From the NCBI GenBank assembly GCA_903869675.1, contig CAIQAB010000018.1, forward strand, positions 1 through 64,000: a stretch of DNA of 64,000 nt. The letters run 5' to 3'. Below, piece after piece: positions 44,194-54,591 of the stretch. The translations under genes and the position numbers were made by a program. The DNA comes from an uncultured Verrucomicrobiota bacterium. Its GTDB lineage: Bacteria > Verrucomicrobiota > Verrucomicrobiia > Opitutales > Opitutaceae. The notes beneath the pieces are model-generated. The model did no database searches. It was given only the letters and a program-made list of their open reading frames with translations, and had not been told where the DNA came from. Each line of letters opens with the position of its first letter. The stretch's first letter is position 1.

Positions 44194-44771
44194 ACGGCCC
44201 GACCGCCGAGGAGTCGCCCTCCCCAACCGACGAAGCGCTGATGGCTGCCCTTGCCGCGGATAACTTACCCGCGCTGGACGCGCTCATGCTGCGCTGGCAA
44301 GGCCCGCTGCTCGGCTTCCTGCATCGCCAACTTAGGAACGAGGCCGACGCCCGCGATCTAACCCAGGAGGCCTTTGTCCGCGTCTACCAACATCGCAGTC
44401 GCTACCGCTCAGGGGCCCGGTTCAGCACCTGGCTATTTCAAATCGCGCTCAACCTGGCGCGTGACCACGCCCGCAAGACCGTCCGCCGCCGCACAGACTC
44501 CCTCGACGCCGCGCCTACGGCCAACCTTGCCGACCCCGGCGAAGCACCTGACGCCGCCAGTTGGCAGGCCGAGGAACGCGCCGCCGTCCGTGCCGCCCTC
44601 GCCGATCTGCCCGCCGACCTCCGCGAAGTCGTCCTCCTCGCAGAATACGAACTTCTCCCGCATGCGGAAATCGCCGCCCTCATCGGCTCAACCGCCAAGG
44701 CGGTGGAATCCCGCCTCGCCCGCGCCCGCGCTAAACTACGTGCCGCTCTCGCTGGTTGGTTGCGCAACTGA
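44190..44771 (+). CDS. ECF-type RNA polymerase sigma factor
   Basis: The 193-residue product contains sigma region 2 (ALMLRWQGPLLGFLHRQL then DARDLTQEAFVRVYQHRSRY and FSTWLFQIALNLARDHARK) and region 4 (LADLPADLREVVLLAEYELLPHAEIAALIGSTAKAVESRLARARAKLR in three conserved pieces). The ATG overlaps the upstream stop as ATGA. It is last in the operon, behind a membrane protein and a sensor-like protein, whereas sigma genes usually come first. No target promoter was identified. Confidence 0.9.
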   Translation: MNGPTAEESPSPTDEALMAALAADNLPALDALMLRWQGPLLGFLHRQLRNEADARDLTQEAFVRVYQHRSRYRSGARFSTWLFQIALNLARDHARKTVRRRTDSLDAAPTANLADPGEAPDAASWQAEERAAVRAALADLPADLREVVLLAEYELLPHAEIAALIGSTAKAVESRLARARAKLRAALAGWLRN

Positions 44772-44862
44772 GATTCGGTCAGCCCCACCCGCCCTCAAAG
44801 CCGGCTCACCGATTCAGAGTTGCCGCCGCCCACCCTAAACCGGCAATTTCGCCGACCCGCAC

Positions 44863-46230
44863 ATGGCGCTCGTCTCCGTCAATCCCGCCACCGGGCGAAC
44901 TCTCGCCCGCTACCCCGTCCACTCCAGCGGCGAGATCGAACGACGCCTCGCCCTAGCTCACAAGGCCGCGGCCAACTGGCGTGAACTCCCGGCCAGCGCC
45001 CGGGCCCGCCATCTGCACGCGGTCGCCACCACCCTGCACCGTGAACGGCGCAACCTCGCCGCCCTCGTGACTGCCGAGATGGGCAAACCCCTTGCCGACG
45101 CCCTCGCCGAGGTTTCCAAATGTGTCGATTGCTGCCGCCACTACGCCCGCCACGGCGCCGCCTTGCTCCGCCCCGAAAAGCCCCAAGGCGCACCGCGCGG
45201 CGTGTCGATACGGTCAGAACCGCTCGGCGTCATCCTCGCCATCATGCCGTGGAACTACCCGCTCTGGCAGGCCATCCGCGCTGCCGTGCCCGCCCTCGTC
45301 TCCGGCAACGTGATGCTGCTCAAACACGCCGGGAACGTCACTGGCACCGCGCTCGCGCTCGCCGCCGCCTTCCACCGCGCCGGCCTGCCCGCAGGCGTGT
45401 TCGATTGCCTGCTCGCGCCCGGCGCGGCGATCGAGCCGCTGGTCGCCGACCCACGCGTGCGCGGCGTCACCTTCACCGGCGGCACCGCCGTGGGCCGCCG
45501 CATCGCCGCCCTCGCCGGCGCCGCCCTGAAACCGGCCGTGCTAGAACTTGGCGGCAGCGATCCCTACCTCGTTCTCGCCGACGCCGACCTGCCCTTCGCC
45601 GCCCGCGTCTGCGCCGCCGCCCGGCTGGTGAATAACGGACAAAGCTGCATCGCGGCCAAACGTTTCCTCGTGCACTCCCGGGTCGCGGGCGAGTTCGCCC
45701 GGCTCTTCGCCGCCGAACTCGCCGCGTTTTCCTTCGGCGATCCCCTCGTCCCCGGCATCCGCCTTGGCCCGCTCGCCCGTCTCGATCTGCGCGAGGAACT
45801 CCATTCACAAGTGACTCGCTCTATCCGGCGCGGCGCCCAGCGCGTGCTCGGTGGCCGGGTGCCCGCCGGCCCGGGCGCGTTTTATCCGCCGACCCTGCTC
45901 ACCGGAGTAGCTCCCGGCATGCCCGCCGCCGACGAAGAGATTTTCGGCCCGGTTGCCGCGGTAGAGACCGCTGCCGACGATGACGCCCTGCTCGCCGCCG
46001 CCAATCGCTCAATCTATGGGCTAGGTGGCGCCATCTTCACCCGCGACATCCGCCGCGCCCGCGCCGAGTTTGCCTCCAAGCTCCAGGCTGGCATGGTTTT
46101 CGTCAACCGCGCCGTGTGCTCCCATGTCGCCGTTCCATTCGGCGGCAGCAAGGCCTCCGGCCTCGGCCGCGAACTCGGGCGCCCCGGCGTGCTCGCCTTC
46201 ACCAATCCCAAAACGCTTTGGTTCGCCTAA
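44863..46230 (+). CDS. NAD(P)-dependent aldehyde dehydrogenase, succinate-semialdehyde type
   Basis: The 455-residue enzyme oxidises an aldehyde to an acid. Key parts: IMPWNYPLWQAIRAAVPALVSGN (cofactor site), FTGGTAVGRRIAALAG, LELGGSDPYLVLADAD with the general base Glu, and NNGQSCIAAKRF with the catalytic Cys. This shortened form lacking a long N-terminus is like Sad/GabD2 succinate-semialdehyde dehydrogenases, so that substrate is likely but not certain. It follows the sigma factor by about 90 bases. Confidence 0.9.
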   Translation: MALVSVNPATGRTLARYPVHSSGEIERRLALAHKAAANWRELPASARARHLHAVATTLHRERRNLAALVTAEMGKPLADALAEVSKCVDCCRHYARHGAALLRPEKPQGAPRGVSIRSEPLGVILAIMPWNYPLWQAIRAAVPALVSGNVMLLKHAGNVTGTALALAAAFHRAGLPAGVFDCLLAPGAAIEPLVADPRVRGVTFTGGTAVGRRIAALAGAALKPAVLELGGSDPYLVLADADLPFAARVCAAARLVNNGQSCIAAKRFLVHSRVAGEFARLFAAELAAFSFGDPLVPGIRLGPLARLDLREELHSQVTRSIRRGAQRVLGGRVPAGPGAFYPPTLLTGVAPGMPAADEEIFGPVAAVETAADDDALLAAANRSIYGLGGAIFTRDIRRARAEFASKLQAGMVFVNRAVCSHVAVPFGGSKASGLGRELGRPGVLAFTNPKTLWFA

Positions 46231-46318
46231 AGGCGGGTTGTTAAAAACAAGCGACTATCCGCAATATCCTCGTCTGCTGCCCCGCGTTGCGGTGCGTTGA
46301 GTTCCTTTCCCTTCCAGT

Positions 46319-48577
46319 ATGGCACCCAAGCGCCACCCATCCCAGTCTCCCGCCCCGGCCAAAACCACCGCCCCCAAGGCTGTGGTCGGGCACCCAGCCC
46401 CCTCAAGCCCCGCACCTGCCGGTCTGAACAAGGACGACGAGACCATCTTGCTACCCGGAAACCACCCCGCCCCCATCACCCTGGGCGGCACGCCCACCAA
46501 GGCCGCCTATTTTAACCGCGAACTAAGCTGGCTCGCCTTCAACCGCCGGGTCCTCGAACAGGCCCAAAATGCCCGCCACCCCCTGCTAGAACGCGTCCGC
46601 TTCCTCGCTATCGTCTCTAGTAATCTTGATGAATTCTTCGAAATTCGCGTCGCCGGCCTCATCCAGCAGGTGGACAACAATGTGGTCGAATCCGGCGGCA
46701 TCGACGCCCTCGGTCCCCGCGAACAACTCCGTCGCATCCACAGCGTCGTCGCCTCGCTGGTTGACGACCAATACCGCTGCTGGCGCGAGCAACTTATCCC
46801 CGCCCTAGCCGCCGAGGGCATCACCTTCGCCACCGCCACCGCCCTCAATGCCGGCGAACTGGCCTGGGTGCGCACCTACTTTGAGGAGCAAGTCTTCCCC
46901 GTCCTCACCCCGCTGGCCATCGACCAGTCGCACCCATTCCCCCAGCTGGGCAACAAGACGCTAAACATAGTCGTCTCCCTCGACGATCCATCCACCCCCG
47001 AACTCGACCGCCACTTCGCCATCCTGCCCGTGCCCCGGGTCTTGCCCCGCATCGTGCCGATTGATGCTACCGACGCCGACAAACGCGGGCGCCGCTTCAT
47101 CTTCCTCTCCGACATCATCAAGCTCTGCGCCGCCGACTTTTTCCCCGGCTATAAAATCGAAGGCGCCCACGCTTTCCGCGTCACCCGCAACAGCGATCTC
47201 TACATCGACGAGGAGGAAGCCGAGAACCTCCTTAAAAAGATCGAGGAGGAGCTGCGCAACCTCCGCCGCGGCGCCGCCGTCCGCTTAGAGATCGAGGATG
47301 GCGTGAACGACACCATCTTCGCCACTCTCTGCGACCACCTTTCGCTTTCACACGAATATGTGTTCCGGCTAGAGGGCCCCATCAACCACCTGCGCCTGAT
47401 GGCGCTGGCCGACATCGACCGCCCCGACCTGAAATATCCTCCGTTCGCCCCGGTCAACGTCTCCCCGCTCCGCGAGCCCGCGCTCGTGTTCGACACCCTG
47501 CGCGACCGCGACGTGCTCCTGCACCACCCCTACGACTCGTTCCAACCGGTCGTTGATTTTGTCGAGCAGGCGGCGCGCGATCCCCGCGTCCTCGCCATCA
47601 AGCAGACCCTCTACCGCACCTCTGGCGACTCACCCTTCGTGCGCGCCCTCATTGAGGCTTCGCGCAACGGCAAGCAGGTCACCGCTCTGGTCGAGTTGAA
47701 GGCCCGCTTCGACGAGGCCAATAACATCCAGTGGGCCCGCCAGCTGGAAGAGGCAGGCGTGCATGTCGTCTACGGCTTGGTCGGTCACAAAACCCACTGC
47801 AAGGTCGCCCTCGTCGTGCGCCGCGAATCCGACGGCAAGCTCCGCCGCTACGCCCATCTGGGCACCGGTAACTACAACCCCCGCACCGCCAAGATCTACA
47901 CCGATCTGAGCTGCTTTACTTCGCGCGCTGAGCTCACCGCCGACGCCGCCACACTTTTTAACGCCCTCACTGGCTTCGGCCGCGCCCCCGAGTTCGATCA
48001 CCTGCTGGTGGCTCCCTTCACTCTTCACCGCCGCATGGTGGAGCTGATCAAACGCGAAACAGCGAACGCCGCCGCCGGCCGGCCGGCCCGCATCCTTGCC
48101 AAGATGAACTCGCTGGTTGATCAGGCCATCATCGACGCCCTTTACGCCGCCTCCCGCGCCGGCGTGCAGGTCGACCTCATCATCCGGGGTGTGTGCTGCC
48201 TCGTCCCCGGCGTGCCCGGGCTCTCCGACAACATCCGCGTGCGCTCTCTCGTGGGCCGATTCCTCGAACACGTGCGCGCCTACTATTTCCTCAACGACGG
48301 CGGCGAAGCCGCGATCTACGCCGGTAGCGCCGACTGGATGCCGCGTAACTTTTTCCGGCGCATCGAGGTCGTCTTCCCGATACTGGACGCCAGCCTGCGC
48401 AAATGGATGATTGATGAGCTCTTTGCGATGGAACTGCAGGACACTGAGTCTGCCCGCCTTCTCGCCGCCGGCGGGGGCTATCTGCCCATCCCCCGCGCGG
48501 AGGGCATGCCCGCCTTTTCGGCGCAGAACTACTTCCTCGCCGCCGCCAGCCAGCGCGCCCGCGCGTCGGAAACCTGA
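46319..48577 (+). CDS. ppk1: Polyphosphate kinase 1
   Basis: The 752-residue enzyme makes inorganic polyphosphate from ATP. Signs are [21 protein letters not shown] near residues 64-84, [15 protein letters not shown], the catalytic PLD-like halves with [33 protein letters not shown] and [20 protein letters not shown] (phosphohistidine region), and [18 protein letters not shown]. An Ala/Pro-rich, probably disordered N-terminal extension of about 60 residues is extra. No ppx gene is adjacent. Confidence 0.96.
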   Translation: MAPKRHPSQSPAPAKTTAPKAVVGHPAPSSPAPAGLNKDDETILLPGNHPAPITLGGTPTKAAYFNRELSWLAFNRRVLEQAQNARHPLLERVRFLAIVSSNLDEFFEIRVAGLIQQVDNNVVESGGIDALGPREQLRRIHSVVASLVDDQYRCWREQLIPALAAEGITFATATALNAGELAWVRTYFEEQVFPVLTPLAIDQSHPFPQLGNKTLNIVVSLDDPSTPELDRHFAILPVPRVLPRIVPIDATDADKRGRRFIFLSDIIKLCAADFFPGYKIEGAHAFRVTRNSDLYIDEEEAENLLKKIEEELRNLRRGAAVRLEIEDGVNDTIFATLCDHLSLSHEYVFRLEGPINHLRLMALADIDRPDLKYPPFAPVNVSPLREPALVFDTLRDRDVLLHHPYDSFQPVVDFVEQAARDPRVLAIKQTLYRTSGDSPFVRALIEASRNGKQVTALVELKARFDEANNIQWARQLEEAGVHVVYGLVGHKTHCKVALVVRRESDGKLRRYAHLGTGNYNPRTAKIYTDLSCFTSRAELTADAATLFNALTGFGRAPEFDHLLVAPFTLHRRMVELIKRETANAAAGRPARILAKMNSLVDQAIIDALYAASRAGVQVDLIIRGVCCLVPGVPGLSDNIRVRSLVGRFLEHVRAYYFLNDGGEAAIYAGSADWMPRNFFRRIEVVFPILDASLRKWMIDELFAMELQDTESARLLAAGGGYLPIPRAEGMPAFSAQNYFLAAASQRARASET

Positions 48578-48652
48578 GCACCGGCCGACGCGGCGCCCTA
48601 TCTAAGCTGTGGCGGGCGGGGTCCGGACGACGACTTCCTCAAGCGTTAAAAC

Positions 48653-48725
48653 TTTAACCGCAGATTACGCGGATAAAACACGGACAGCTTTATATCCGCG
48701 ACCATCCGCGCCATCCGCGGTTAAA
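48653..48725. repeat. REP-like palindromic repeat
   Basis: TTTAACCGC (48653-48661) pairs with GCGGTTAAA (48717-48725), and CGCGGAT (48668-48674) with ATCCGCG (48694-48700), so the 73-base element folds into a long stem. The wording, with CCGCAGATTACGCGGAT and CATCCGCG, is like the dispersed CCGCAGAT-type repeats often seen between genes of environmental Verrucomicrobiota. It separates the convergent ppk1 and lpdA genes. Confidence 0.65.
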
Positions 48726-48754
48726 ATCCTCACAGCGTTTCCCTGAGCCAGTTC

Positions 48755-50155
48755 TCAGATGTGGATCGCCTCTTTGGTCGTGTCTGCCGCCGCCTCGGCC
48801 AGCGCTTCGGAGAGCGTGGGGTGGGCGTGGATAGTCTGGTGCACGTCCTCGACCGTCGCCTCGAGCTGGATAGCCAGCCCGTATTCGGCGATCAACTCGG
48901 TCGCGTCGCTGCCCAGGATATGCGCGCCATAGATCTCGCCCGTCCGGGCGTCCGATATCACCTTCACAAAACCCTCGCTATCGGCCGAGGCCACCGCCTT
49001 GCCAGACGCGGTGAAGGGGAACTTGCCGATCTTGAAGTCGAGTTTCTTTTCACGGGCCTGCTTTTCGGTGAGCCCGGTTGAGGCGATCTGCGGCTGGCAG
49101 TAAGTGCAGCCGGGAAAGCTCGTCACGCGCTTGGGCTCGCCATGACCAAACAGGCCGTTGACCGCATTGACTGCCTCATAGGTGGCAATGTGAGCCAGCC
49201 AGGGCGGGCCGATGATGTCGCCTGCTGCGTAGATTCCCTTGATGGAAGTTTGATAGCGGGCGTCCACCTTGACGTAACCCCGGTCGAGCTCGAGTTGCGC
49301 GCCCCGGCCGAGCAAGCCGTCGGTGTTGGCGGTCACGCCGATGGCCGAGAGCAGCACCTCGGATTCGATTTCGGTGCGCTTATCGCCCTCGACCAAGTCC
49401 ACCTTGACCGAAGCCTGACCGACGCGGAAGTTTTCACACTTCGTATTCACATGGATCTTGATGCCCTGCTTCTCGAAAGAGCGGTGCAGCCCCTTGGAAA
49501 TCTCCTCGTCCTCGACCGGGAGGACGTTGGGCATCATCTCGACTAGCGTGACCTTGGTCCCGAGGGCGTTGAAGAAGTAGGCAAACTCCACCCCGATGGC
49601 GCCGGCGCCGACGATGGTGACGGACTTTGGCTGCACCTTGGTGTCAAGCGCCTCGCGCGAGGTCATGACCCGCGTCCCATCATACTCCAAGCCCGGAATC
49701 TGGCGCATCTTGCAACCGGTTGCGATGAGAATAGCCTTGGTCTTCAGCAACTGGCCTTTCTTTTCGCCCTCGGTGATCTCCACCATGCCTGCGGCGGGCA
49801 CGTGGGCCTTGCCGATAATGTATTCCACCTTGTTCTTGCGGAAGAGGAACTCGATGCCCTTGGCCATCTGCTTGGCCACATCGCGCGAACGCAGCATCAC
49901 CGCGGCAAAATCAAAACCAACCTCCTTGACGGTCAATCCATAGACCTCGGCCTTCTTCATTTTCACGTAGAGCTCGGCGCTCTTGAGCAAGGCCTTGGTG
50001 GGAATGCAGCCCCAGTTTAAACAAGTGCCGCCCGCGCGTTCCATTTCAATGCAGGCGACTTTTTTGCCGAGCTGTCCGGCGCGAATGGCGCCGGCGTAGC
50101 CCGCGGGGCCGCCGCCGATGACGATGAGGTCGTATTCCGTAGTGGGTTCAGCCAT
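48755..50155 (-). CDS. lpdA: Dihydrolipoyl dehydrogenase (E3)
   Basis: The 466-residue flavoenzyme reoxidises lipoamide of 2-oxoacid dehydrogenase or glycine-cleavage complexes. FAD site: DLIVIGGGPAGYAGAIRAGQLG near 9-30; redox Cys pair in GGTCLNWGCIPTK (Cys 45 and 50); NAD site VGAGAIGVEFAYFFN; second FAD contact IYAAGDIIGPPWLAHIA; catalytic His in HAHPTLSEAL near the end. E1 and E2 genes are not nearby. The ATG at 50155 (MAEPTTEYDL) gives the normal start; the longer frame upstream lacks support. Confidence 0.95.
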   Translation of the reverse strand: MAEPTTEYDLIVIGGGPAGYAGAIRAGQLGKKVACIEMERAGGTCLNWGCIPTKALLKSAELYVKMKKAEVYGLTVKEVGFDFAAVMLRSRDVAKQMAKGIEFLFRKNKVEYIIGKAHVPAAGMVEITEGEKKGQLLKTKAILIATGCKMRQIPGLEYDGTRVMTSREALDTKVQPKSVTIVGAGAIGVEFAYFFNALGTKVTLVEMMPNVLPVEDEEISKGLHRSFEKQGIKIHVNTKCENFRVGQASVKVDLVEGDKRTEIESEVLLSAIGVTANTDGLLGRGAQLELDRGYVKVDARYQTSIKGIYAAGDIIGPPWLAHIATYEAVNAVNGLFGHGEPKRVTSFPGCTYCQPQIASTGLTEKQAREKKLDFKIGKFPFTASGKAVASADSEGFVKVISDARTGEIYGAHILGSDATELIAEYGLAIQLEATVEDVHQTIHAHPTLSEALAEAAADTTKEAIHI

Positions 50156-50331
50156 GGTGAAGAAATCCCGTCCCGGATATTCCGGAAAACAGGCGCACCA
50201 AAGTCGCCCCGCACACCGCGTGCGGCAAGGGGAAAACCGAAGGCGGCCCGTCCTCCAACCTTTCGCATGGTCAATTCCGAGGTTACGCTTGCGCTCACCC
50301 CGCGCAGTGTGTCGTCTGACCGATTCCAAGA

Positions 50332-51690
50332 ATGAAACTAATCGACCTCAACCGTGAGGGTGGCATCGGGTGCAGCTGCACCCTGCTCCAAATCGGCGAA
50401 ATTAACATCCTCATCGACAGCGGCTTGCACCCTAAGATGACTGGCCGCGCGGCCATGCCTGAATTCGCCAAGCTGGCCGGCATCACCGTCGATCTTATCG
50501 TGCTGACCCACTGTCACCTCGATCACCTCGGCACGCTGCCCGTCGCCATGCGCGAGCAGCCACACGCCCCGGTCATCATGTCGCTGTCCAGCCGTATGAT
50601 CGTGGAACGCATGCTTCACAACTCGGCCAACGTCATGCGCCGCCAAGTGACCGAGGGCCAGACCAAGGATGCGCCGCACTTCACCCACGACGACATCGAT
50701 CGCTGCGCGCCACGCTTCACCGGGCTCGCCTTTAACCAGCCAAAACGCTTTTCCAACGGCAAGGACGAGGTCGAGGTGACCCTCCACCCCGCCGGGCACG
50801 TCGCCGGCGCCTGCGCCGTCGAGATCCGCCATAAAGATCGCCACATCTTCGTCACTGGCGACGTCTTGTTCGAGGACCAGCGCGTCGTAAAGGGCGCCCG
50901 CTTCCCCGCCGGCCACTTCGATACGCTGATCACCGAAACGACCCGCGGCACCACCGAGCGACCCGAAGGTAAGGAACGCATCAATGAGGTCGCCCGGTTG
51001 ATCGATTGCATCAACGAAACCATCCAGAACGGCGGTTCCGTCCTTATCCCCGTCTTCGCCCTTGGCCGCATGCAGGAGTTGCTGGCCATCTTCCACGACG
51101 CCCGCCGCTTCGGCAAACTCGTCGATTGCCCCATCTACACCTCCGGCCTCGGCCTAGACCTGTGCGACTACTTCGACGAGATCGCCCGCAAGACCAAACA
51201 CGTGCATTTTAGCCGCGGCATCCTGAAAGACCTCAAGACCAAGCCCCTTCCCCGCCGACTCGAACCCGGCGTAGACCCGAAACAACGCGCGCTTTACCTC
51301 ATCAGCTCCGGAATGCTGGTGGAAAACACCCCCAGCTACACCCTGGCCTCCGGTCTGCTCGGACACGCTCGCAACACCGTCGCTTTCGTCGGCTACTGCG
51401 ACCCCGATACTCCCGGCGGCCAGTTGCAAAAATCGAAGCCCGGCGACAGCTTCCTCTTCGAGACGATCAACGTGCGAGTAAAGATCGCCGCGAAGGTCGA
51501 GCGCTTCGAGCTGTCCGGCCACGCCGACCGCGAAGAGTTGCTCCAGTTCGCCGTTCAAACCCAGGCCCGCAGCATCGTTCTCGCCCACGGTGAACCCGCC
51601 GCCCGCGCCTGGTTCATGAAAGAGCTCACCGCCCGCCTGCCCGGCACCCAGGTCATCGACCCGGTGCCCGGGCAGACCTATCTGGTGTAA
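50332..51690 (+). CDS. Beta-CASP metallo-beta-lactamase RNA-processing nuclease
   Basis: The 452-residue product has the full zinc motif LTHCHLDHLGTLP (His 60, 62, 65; Asp 64), GHVAGACAVEI, VTGDVLFEDQR and the beta-CASP part with GGSVLIPVFALGRMQELL, YTSGLGLDLCDYFDEIA, ISSGMLVENTPS and ELSGHADREELLQF. These are the motifs of CPSF73-like/ YsgH-type exonucleases. It probably degrades or trims RNA; the target is unknown. It is divergent from lpdA. Confidence 0.9.
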   Translation: MKLIDLNREGGIGCSCTLLQIGEINILIDSGLHPKMTGRAAMPEFAKLAGITVDLIVLTHCHLDHLGTLPVAMREQPHAPVIMSLSSRMIVERMLHNSANVMRRQVTEGQTKDAPHFTHDDIDRCAPRFTGLAFNQPKRFSNGKDEVEVTLHPAGHVAGACAVEIRHKDRHIFVTGDVLFEDQRVVKGARFPAGHFDTLITETTRGTTERPEGKERINEVARLIDCINETIQNGGSVLIPVFALGRMQELLAIFHDARRFGKLVDCPIYTSGLGLDLCDYFDEIARKTKHVHFSRGILKDLKTKPLPRRLEPGVDPKQRALYLISSGMLVENTPSYTLASGLLGHARNTVAFVGYCDPDTPGGQLQKSKPGDSFLFETINVRVKIAAKVERFELSGHADREELLQFAVQTQARSIVLAHGEPAARAWFMKELTARLPGTQVIDPVPGQTYLV

Positions 51691-51712
51691 AAACAGGGCT
51701 TCTGCTGTTTTT
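51689..51712 (+). terminator. Terminator-like hairpin overlapping the stop codon
   Basis: AAAAACAG (51689-51696) pairs with CTGTTTTT (51705-51712); the final T-run is part of the stem. The first bases belong to the stop codon of the nuclease gene. A second small hairpin (CCTTCGGGCCGAAGG) follows. Confidence 0.5.
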
Positions 51713-51815
51713 CCTTCGGGCCGAAGGGCGCCGAGCCGATCCGTCCGGTTCTCCGCAAGAGGACACACCGCCTCTTGCCCTTGGCCCGCCAATCGCTGAA
51801 TGCTGGGGTCACCCC

Positions 51816-53480
51816 ATGCGTGCGCCTATCCAATCCTCACCAGTCCCGTTCTCTTATCTCGCGCTCGCCCTCGCCATCCTGCTTTTTCCAGGCTGTGGTA
51901 AAACCGGCCAAGCCACCGCCAGCAGCCCGGCCAAAAAAATCCTCAACGTCGGGAATGGCGCCGAACCCCAGGACCTGGATCCTCAGGTCACGACCGGCGT
52001 GACCGAGCATCACCTGCTGATGGCCTTGTTCGAAGGCCTCGTCGCCGAACACCCCTCCGGCGAGGGCATCGCCCCAGGCGTTGCCGAGTCTTGGGAAACC
52101 TCCGCCGACCAGCTCACTTGGACTTTTCACCTCCGCGCCAAGGCCAGATGGTCCAACGGCGACCCCGTGACCGCGCATGACTTCATCCGGTCCTACCAGC
52201 GCATCCTCACGCCTGTATTCGCCGCTGAATACAGCTACCAACTCTACGTGGTCGAGGGCGCCGAGGCCTTCAACAAAGGCACGCTGACCGACTTCGCGAA
52301 AACCGGTTTCTCCGCGTTGGACGACCACACCCTCGTGCTCCACCTCGTCCAACCCGTCCCCTACCTTCTCTACGCACTCCGCCACACCTCCTGGTTTCCC
52401 GTCCACCTGCCCACCATCGAGAAGTTCGGCCCTCCCGACCGTAAGGGCAGCGCTTGGACCCGCGCTGGCAACCTCGTCGGCAACGGCCCATTCATCCTCA
52501 CCAAATGGCTGCCCAACCAAGCCATCACCGTGGAACGCTCCCCAACCTACTGGAACGCCGCCGAGGTGAAGCTGGACACCATCATCTTCCACCCCGTCGA
52601 GGATAACAACACCGAGGAACGCATGTTCCGCTCTGGCCAACTCGACGTCACCGAGACCATCCCGACCGATAAGATTGACGCATATCGCCGAGAACGCCCC
52701 GAATTGCTCCGCCTCGATCCCTTTTACGGGACCTATTATTACAATCTGAACCTCACGCGCCCCCCGCTCGATGACGTGCGCGTGCGCCGCGCCCTCGCCC
52801 TGGCGCTCGACCGCGAAGCCATTGTCAAAACCATCCTGCGCGCCGGCCAGGAACCTGCCTACCACTTCACGCCGCCCTACGCCGGCTACACCCCGGGTGA
52901 GAAACTGACCGGCGGCCTCGCCGAGGCCCGCCGCCTGCTGGCCGAGGCCGGCTACCCCGAAGGCAAAGGCATGCGCCGTCTCGAGATCCTCTACAACACC
53001 TCCGAGGCCCACAAGGCTGTCGCCGAGGCCGTCCAGCAGATGTGGCGCACCGGCCTAGGCGTCGAAGTCGCACTGCGCAACGAGGAGTGGAAGGTGTATC
53101 TGGATTCCAAAGATAACCTCGCCTACGATGTATGCCGCGCTGGCTGGATCGGGGATTTTCCCGACCCGCACGGCTTCCTCGAGGTCTTCATGACCGGCGG
53201 CGGCAATAATGACACCGGCTATGCCAACCCCGGTTACGACCGCCTGCTCAAGTCCGCCCTCGGTCTGCCCGATCAGTCCGCCCGCATGGATATCTATCGC
53301 CAGCTCGACACCATGCTCACCCGCGACGTGCCCGAAATCCCCCTTTATTTCTACAAACGCGTGCACCTCATCAGTCCGCGCGTGAAAAACTGGGTGCCCA
53401 ACATCATCGACAACCGCGGTTGGCAATACATCGACTTGGACCCCGTCATCGCCAGCGGGGATTTGAAGGGTAAAGATTAA
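51816..53480 (+). CDS. oppA: Oligopeptide ABC transporter substrate-binding lipoprotein
   Basis: The 554-residue product has a lipoprotein signal (FPGC, Cys at residue 27) and the SBP family 5 fold: NVGNGAEPQDLDPQ near the start, ARWSNGDPVTAHDFIRSYQRIL, NGPFILTKW, RKALALALDRE-like sequence (RRALALALDREAIVKTI) and a C-terminal IPLYFYKRVHLISPRVKNW. It captures peptides in the periplasm and delivers them to the OppBC permeases encoded next. Family resemblance is to OppA/MppA. Confidence 0.93.
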   Translation: MRAPIQSSPVPFSYLALALAILLFPGCGKTGQATASSPAKKILNVGNGAEPQDLDPQVTTGVTEHHLLMALFEGLVAEHPSGEGIAPGVAESWETSADQLTWTFHLRAKARWSNGDPVTAHDFIRSYQRILTPVFAAEYSYQLYVVEGAEAFNKGTLTDFAKTGFSALDDHTLVLHLVQPVPYLLYALRHTSWFPVHLPTIEKFGPPDRKGSAWTRAGNLVGNGPFILTKWLPNQAITVERSPTYWNAAEVKLDTIIFHPVEDNNTEERMFRSGQLDVTETIPTDKIDAYRRERPELLRLDPFYGTYYYNLNLTRPPLDDVRVRRALALALDREAIVKTILRAGQEPAYHFTPPYAGYTPGEKLTGGLAEARRLLAEAGYPEGKGMRRLEILYNTSEAHKAVAEAVQQMWRTGLGVEVALRNEEWKVYLDSKDNLAYDVCRAGWIGDFPDPHGFLEVFMTGGGNNDTGYANPGYDRLLKSALGLPDQSARMDIYRQLDTMLTRDVPEIPLYFYKRVHLISPRVKNWVPNIIDNRGWQYIDLDPVIASGDLKGKD

Positions 53481-53592
53481 GTTTAAGGCCACCCACGAAC
53501 CACGCCTGTTCCCTCCCTGCTTAAATCGTAAACCCTTCATCCTAAAATTTTCTCTTAAACTTGGCCGGCCGTAGCCGGCCGGCCAACACCCC

Positions 53593-54591
53593 ATGCTCCG
53601 CTTCATCCTTCGCCGTCTGCTGGAGACCATCCCGGTCCTGCTGATCATCGCGTCGGCGACTTTCTTCATGCTCCGGCTCGTGCCCGGCGGGCCCTTCACC
53701 GCCGAGAAAGCCGTTTCCAAGGAGATACTTCGCAACCTTCAGGCCCACTACGGCCTGGATAAACCCCTGCCCGCCCAATACGCCGCCTACCTCTGGGACA
53801 TCACGCCCAAGCGTTTTGCCCCCTGGCGTCTCTTCGCCGACACCGACAGGAACGAATCCCCTGATTTCGACTTAAAGGCCGCCTTTGGCATAAACCTTGG
53901 GCCCTCTTTCAAATACCCCAATCGCACGGTTAACGAGATCATCGCCGACAAATTGCCCCACTCCCTAGAACTCGGCCTCTGGGCCCTCGCCGTTGCCCTC
54001 GCCCTCGGGATGCCCTTGGGCGTGCTCGCCGCCATGCGAAAGAATACCGCGGCCGATTACACGGCCTCCACCCTGGCCATGGTCGGAATCTGCGTGCCGA
54101 CGTTCGTAATGGGGCCTTTGCTGGTGCTGTTCTTCGCCCTGCATCTGCACTGGTTCAATGCCTCCGGCTGGTATTTCGCCTCTGATCGCGTGCTCCCCGC
54201 CGCCACGCTCGGACTGGTCTACGCCGCCTACGTCGCCCGCCTCACCCGCGGCGGCATGCTGGAAGTGTTAAACCAAGACTACATCCGCACCGCTCGCGCC
54301 AAGGGCGCAAGCGAGACCCGCATCGTGCTGCGCCATGCCCTCCGCGGCGGACTTCTGCCGGTGATCACCTTTCTCGGCCCTGCCATCGCCGGCATCATCT
54401 CGGGCTCCTTCGTGATCGAGACCATCTTCCAGATCCCCGGCCTAGGCCGAGAGTTCGTCACTTCCGCCTTCAACCGCGACTACACCTTGGTGAGCGGCAC
54501 CGTGCTGCTTTACGCCGGACTAATCGTGGCGCTAAACCTCGCCGTGGACGTCGTCCAGGTTTGGCTCAATCCCCGCTTGAAATTCGAATGA
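53593..54591 (+). CDS. oppB: Oligopeptide ABC transporter permease OppB
   Basis: The 332-residue inner-membrane protein has about six helices. FMLRLVPGGPF after helix 1 is the family hallmark. The cytoplasmic EAA-type loop reads DYIRTARAKGASETRIVLRHALRGGLLPVITFLGP. An insertion near residues 70-115 (a hydrophilic stretch between helix 1 and the core) is longer than usual. It pairs with OppC encoded directly downstream. Confidence 0.93.
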   Translation: MLRFILRRLLETIPVLLIIASATFFMLRLVPGGPFTAEKAVSKEILRNLQAHYGLDKPLPAQYAAYLWDITPKRFAPWRLFADTDRNESPDFDLKAAFGINLGPSFKYPNRTVNEIIADKLPHSLELGLWALAVALALGMPLGVLAAMRKNTAADYTASTLAMVGICVPTFVMGPLLVLFFALHLHWFNASGWYFASDRVLPAATLGLVYAAYVARLTRGGMLEVLNQDYIRTARAKGASETRIVLRHALRGGLLPVITFLGPAIAGIISGSFVIETIFQIPGLGREFVTSAFNRDYTLVSGTVLLYAGLIVALNLAVDVVQVWLNPRLKFE

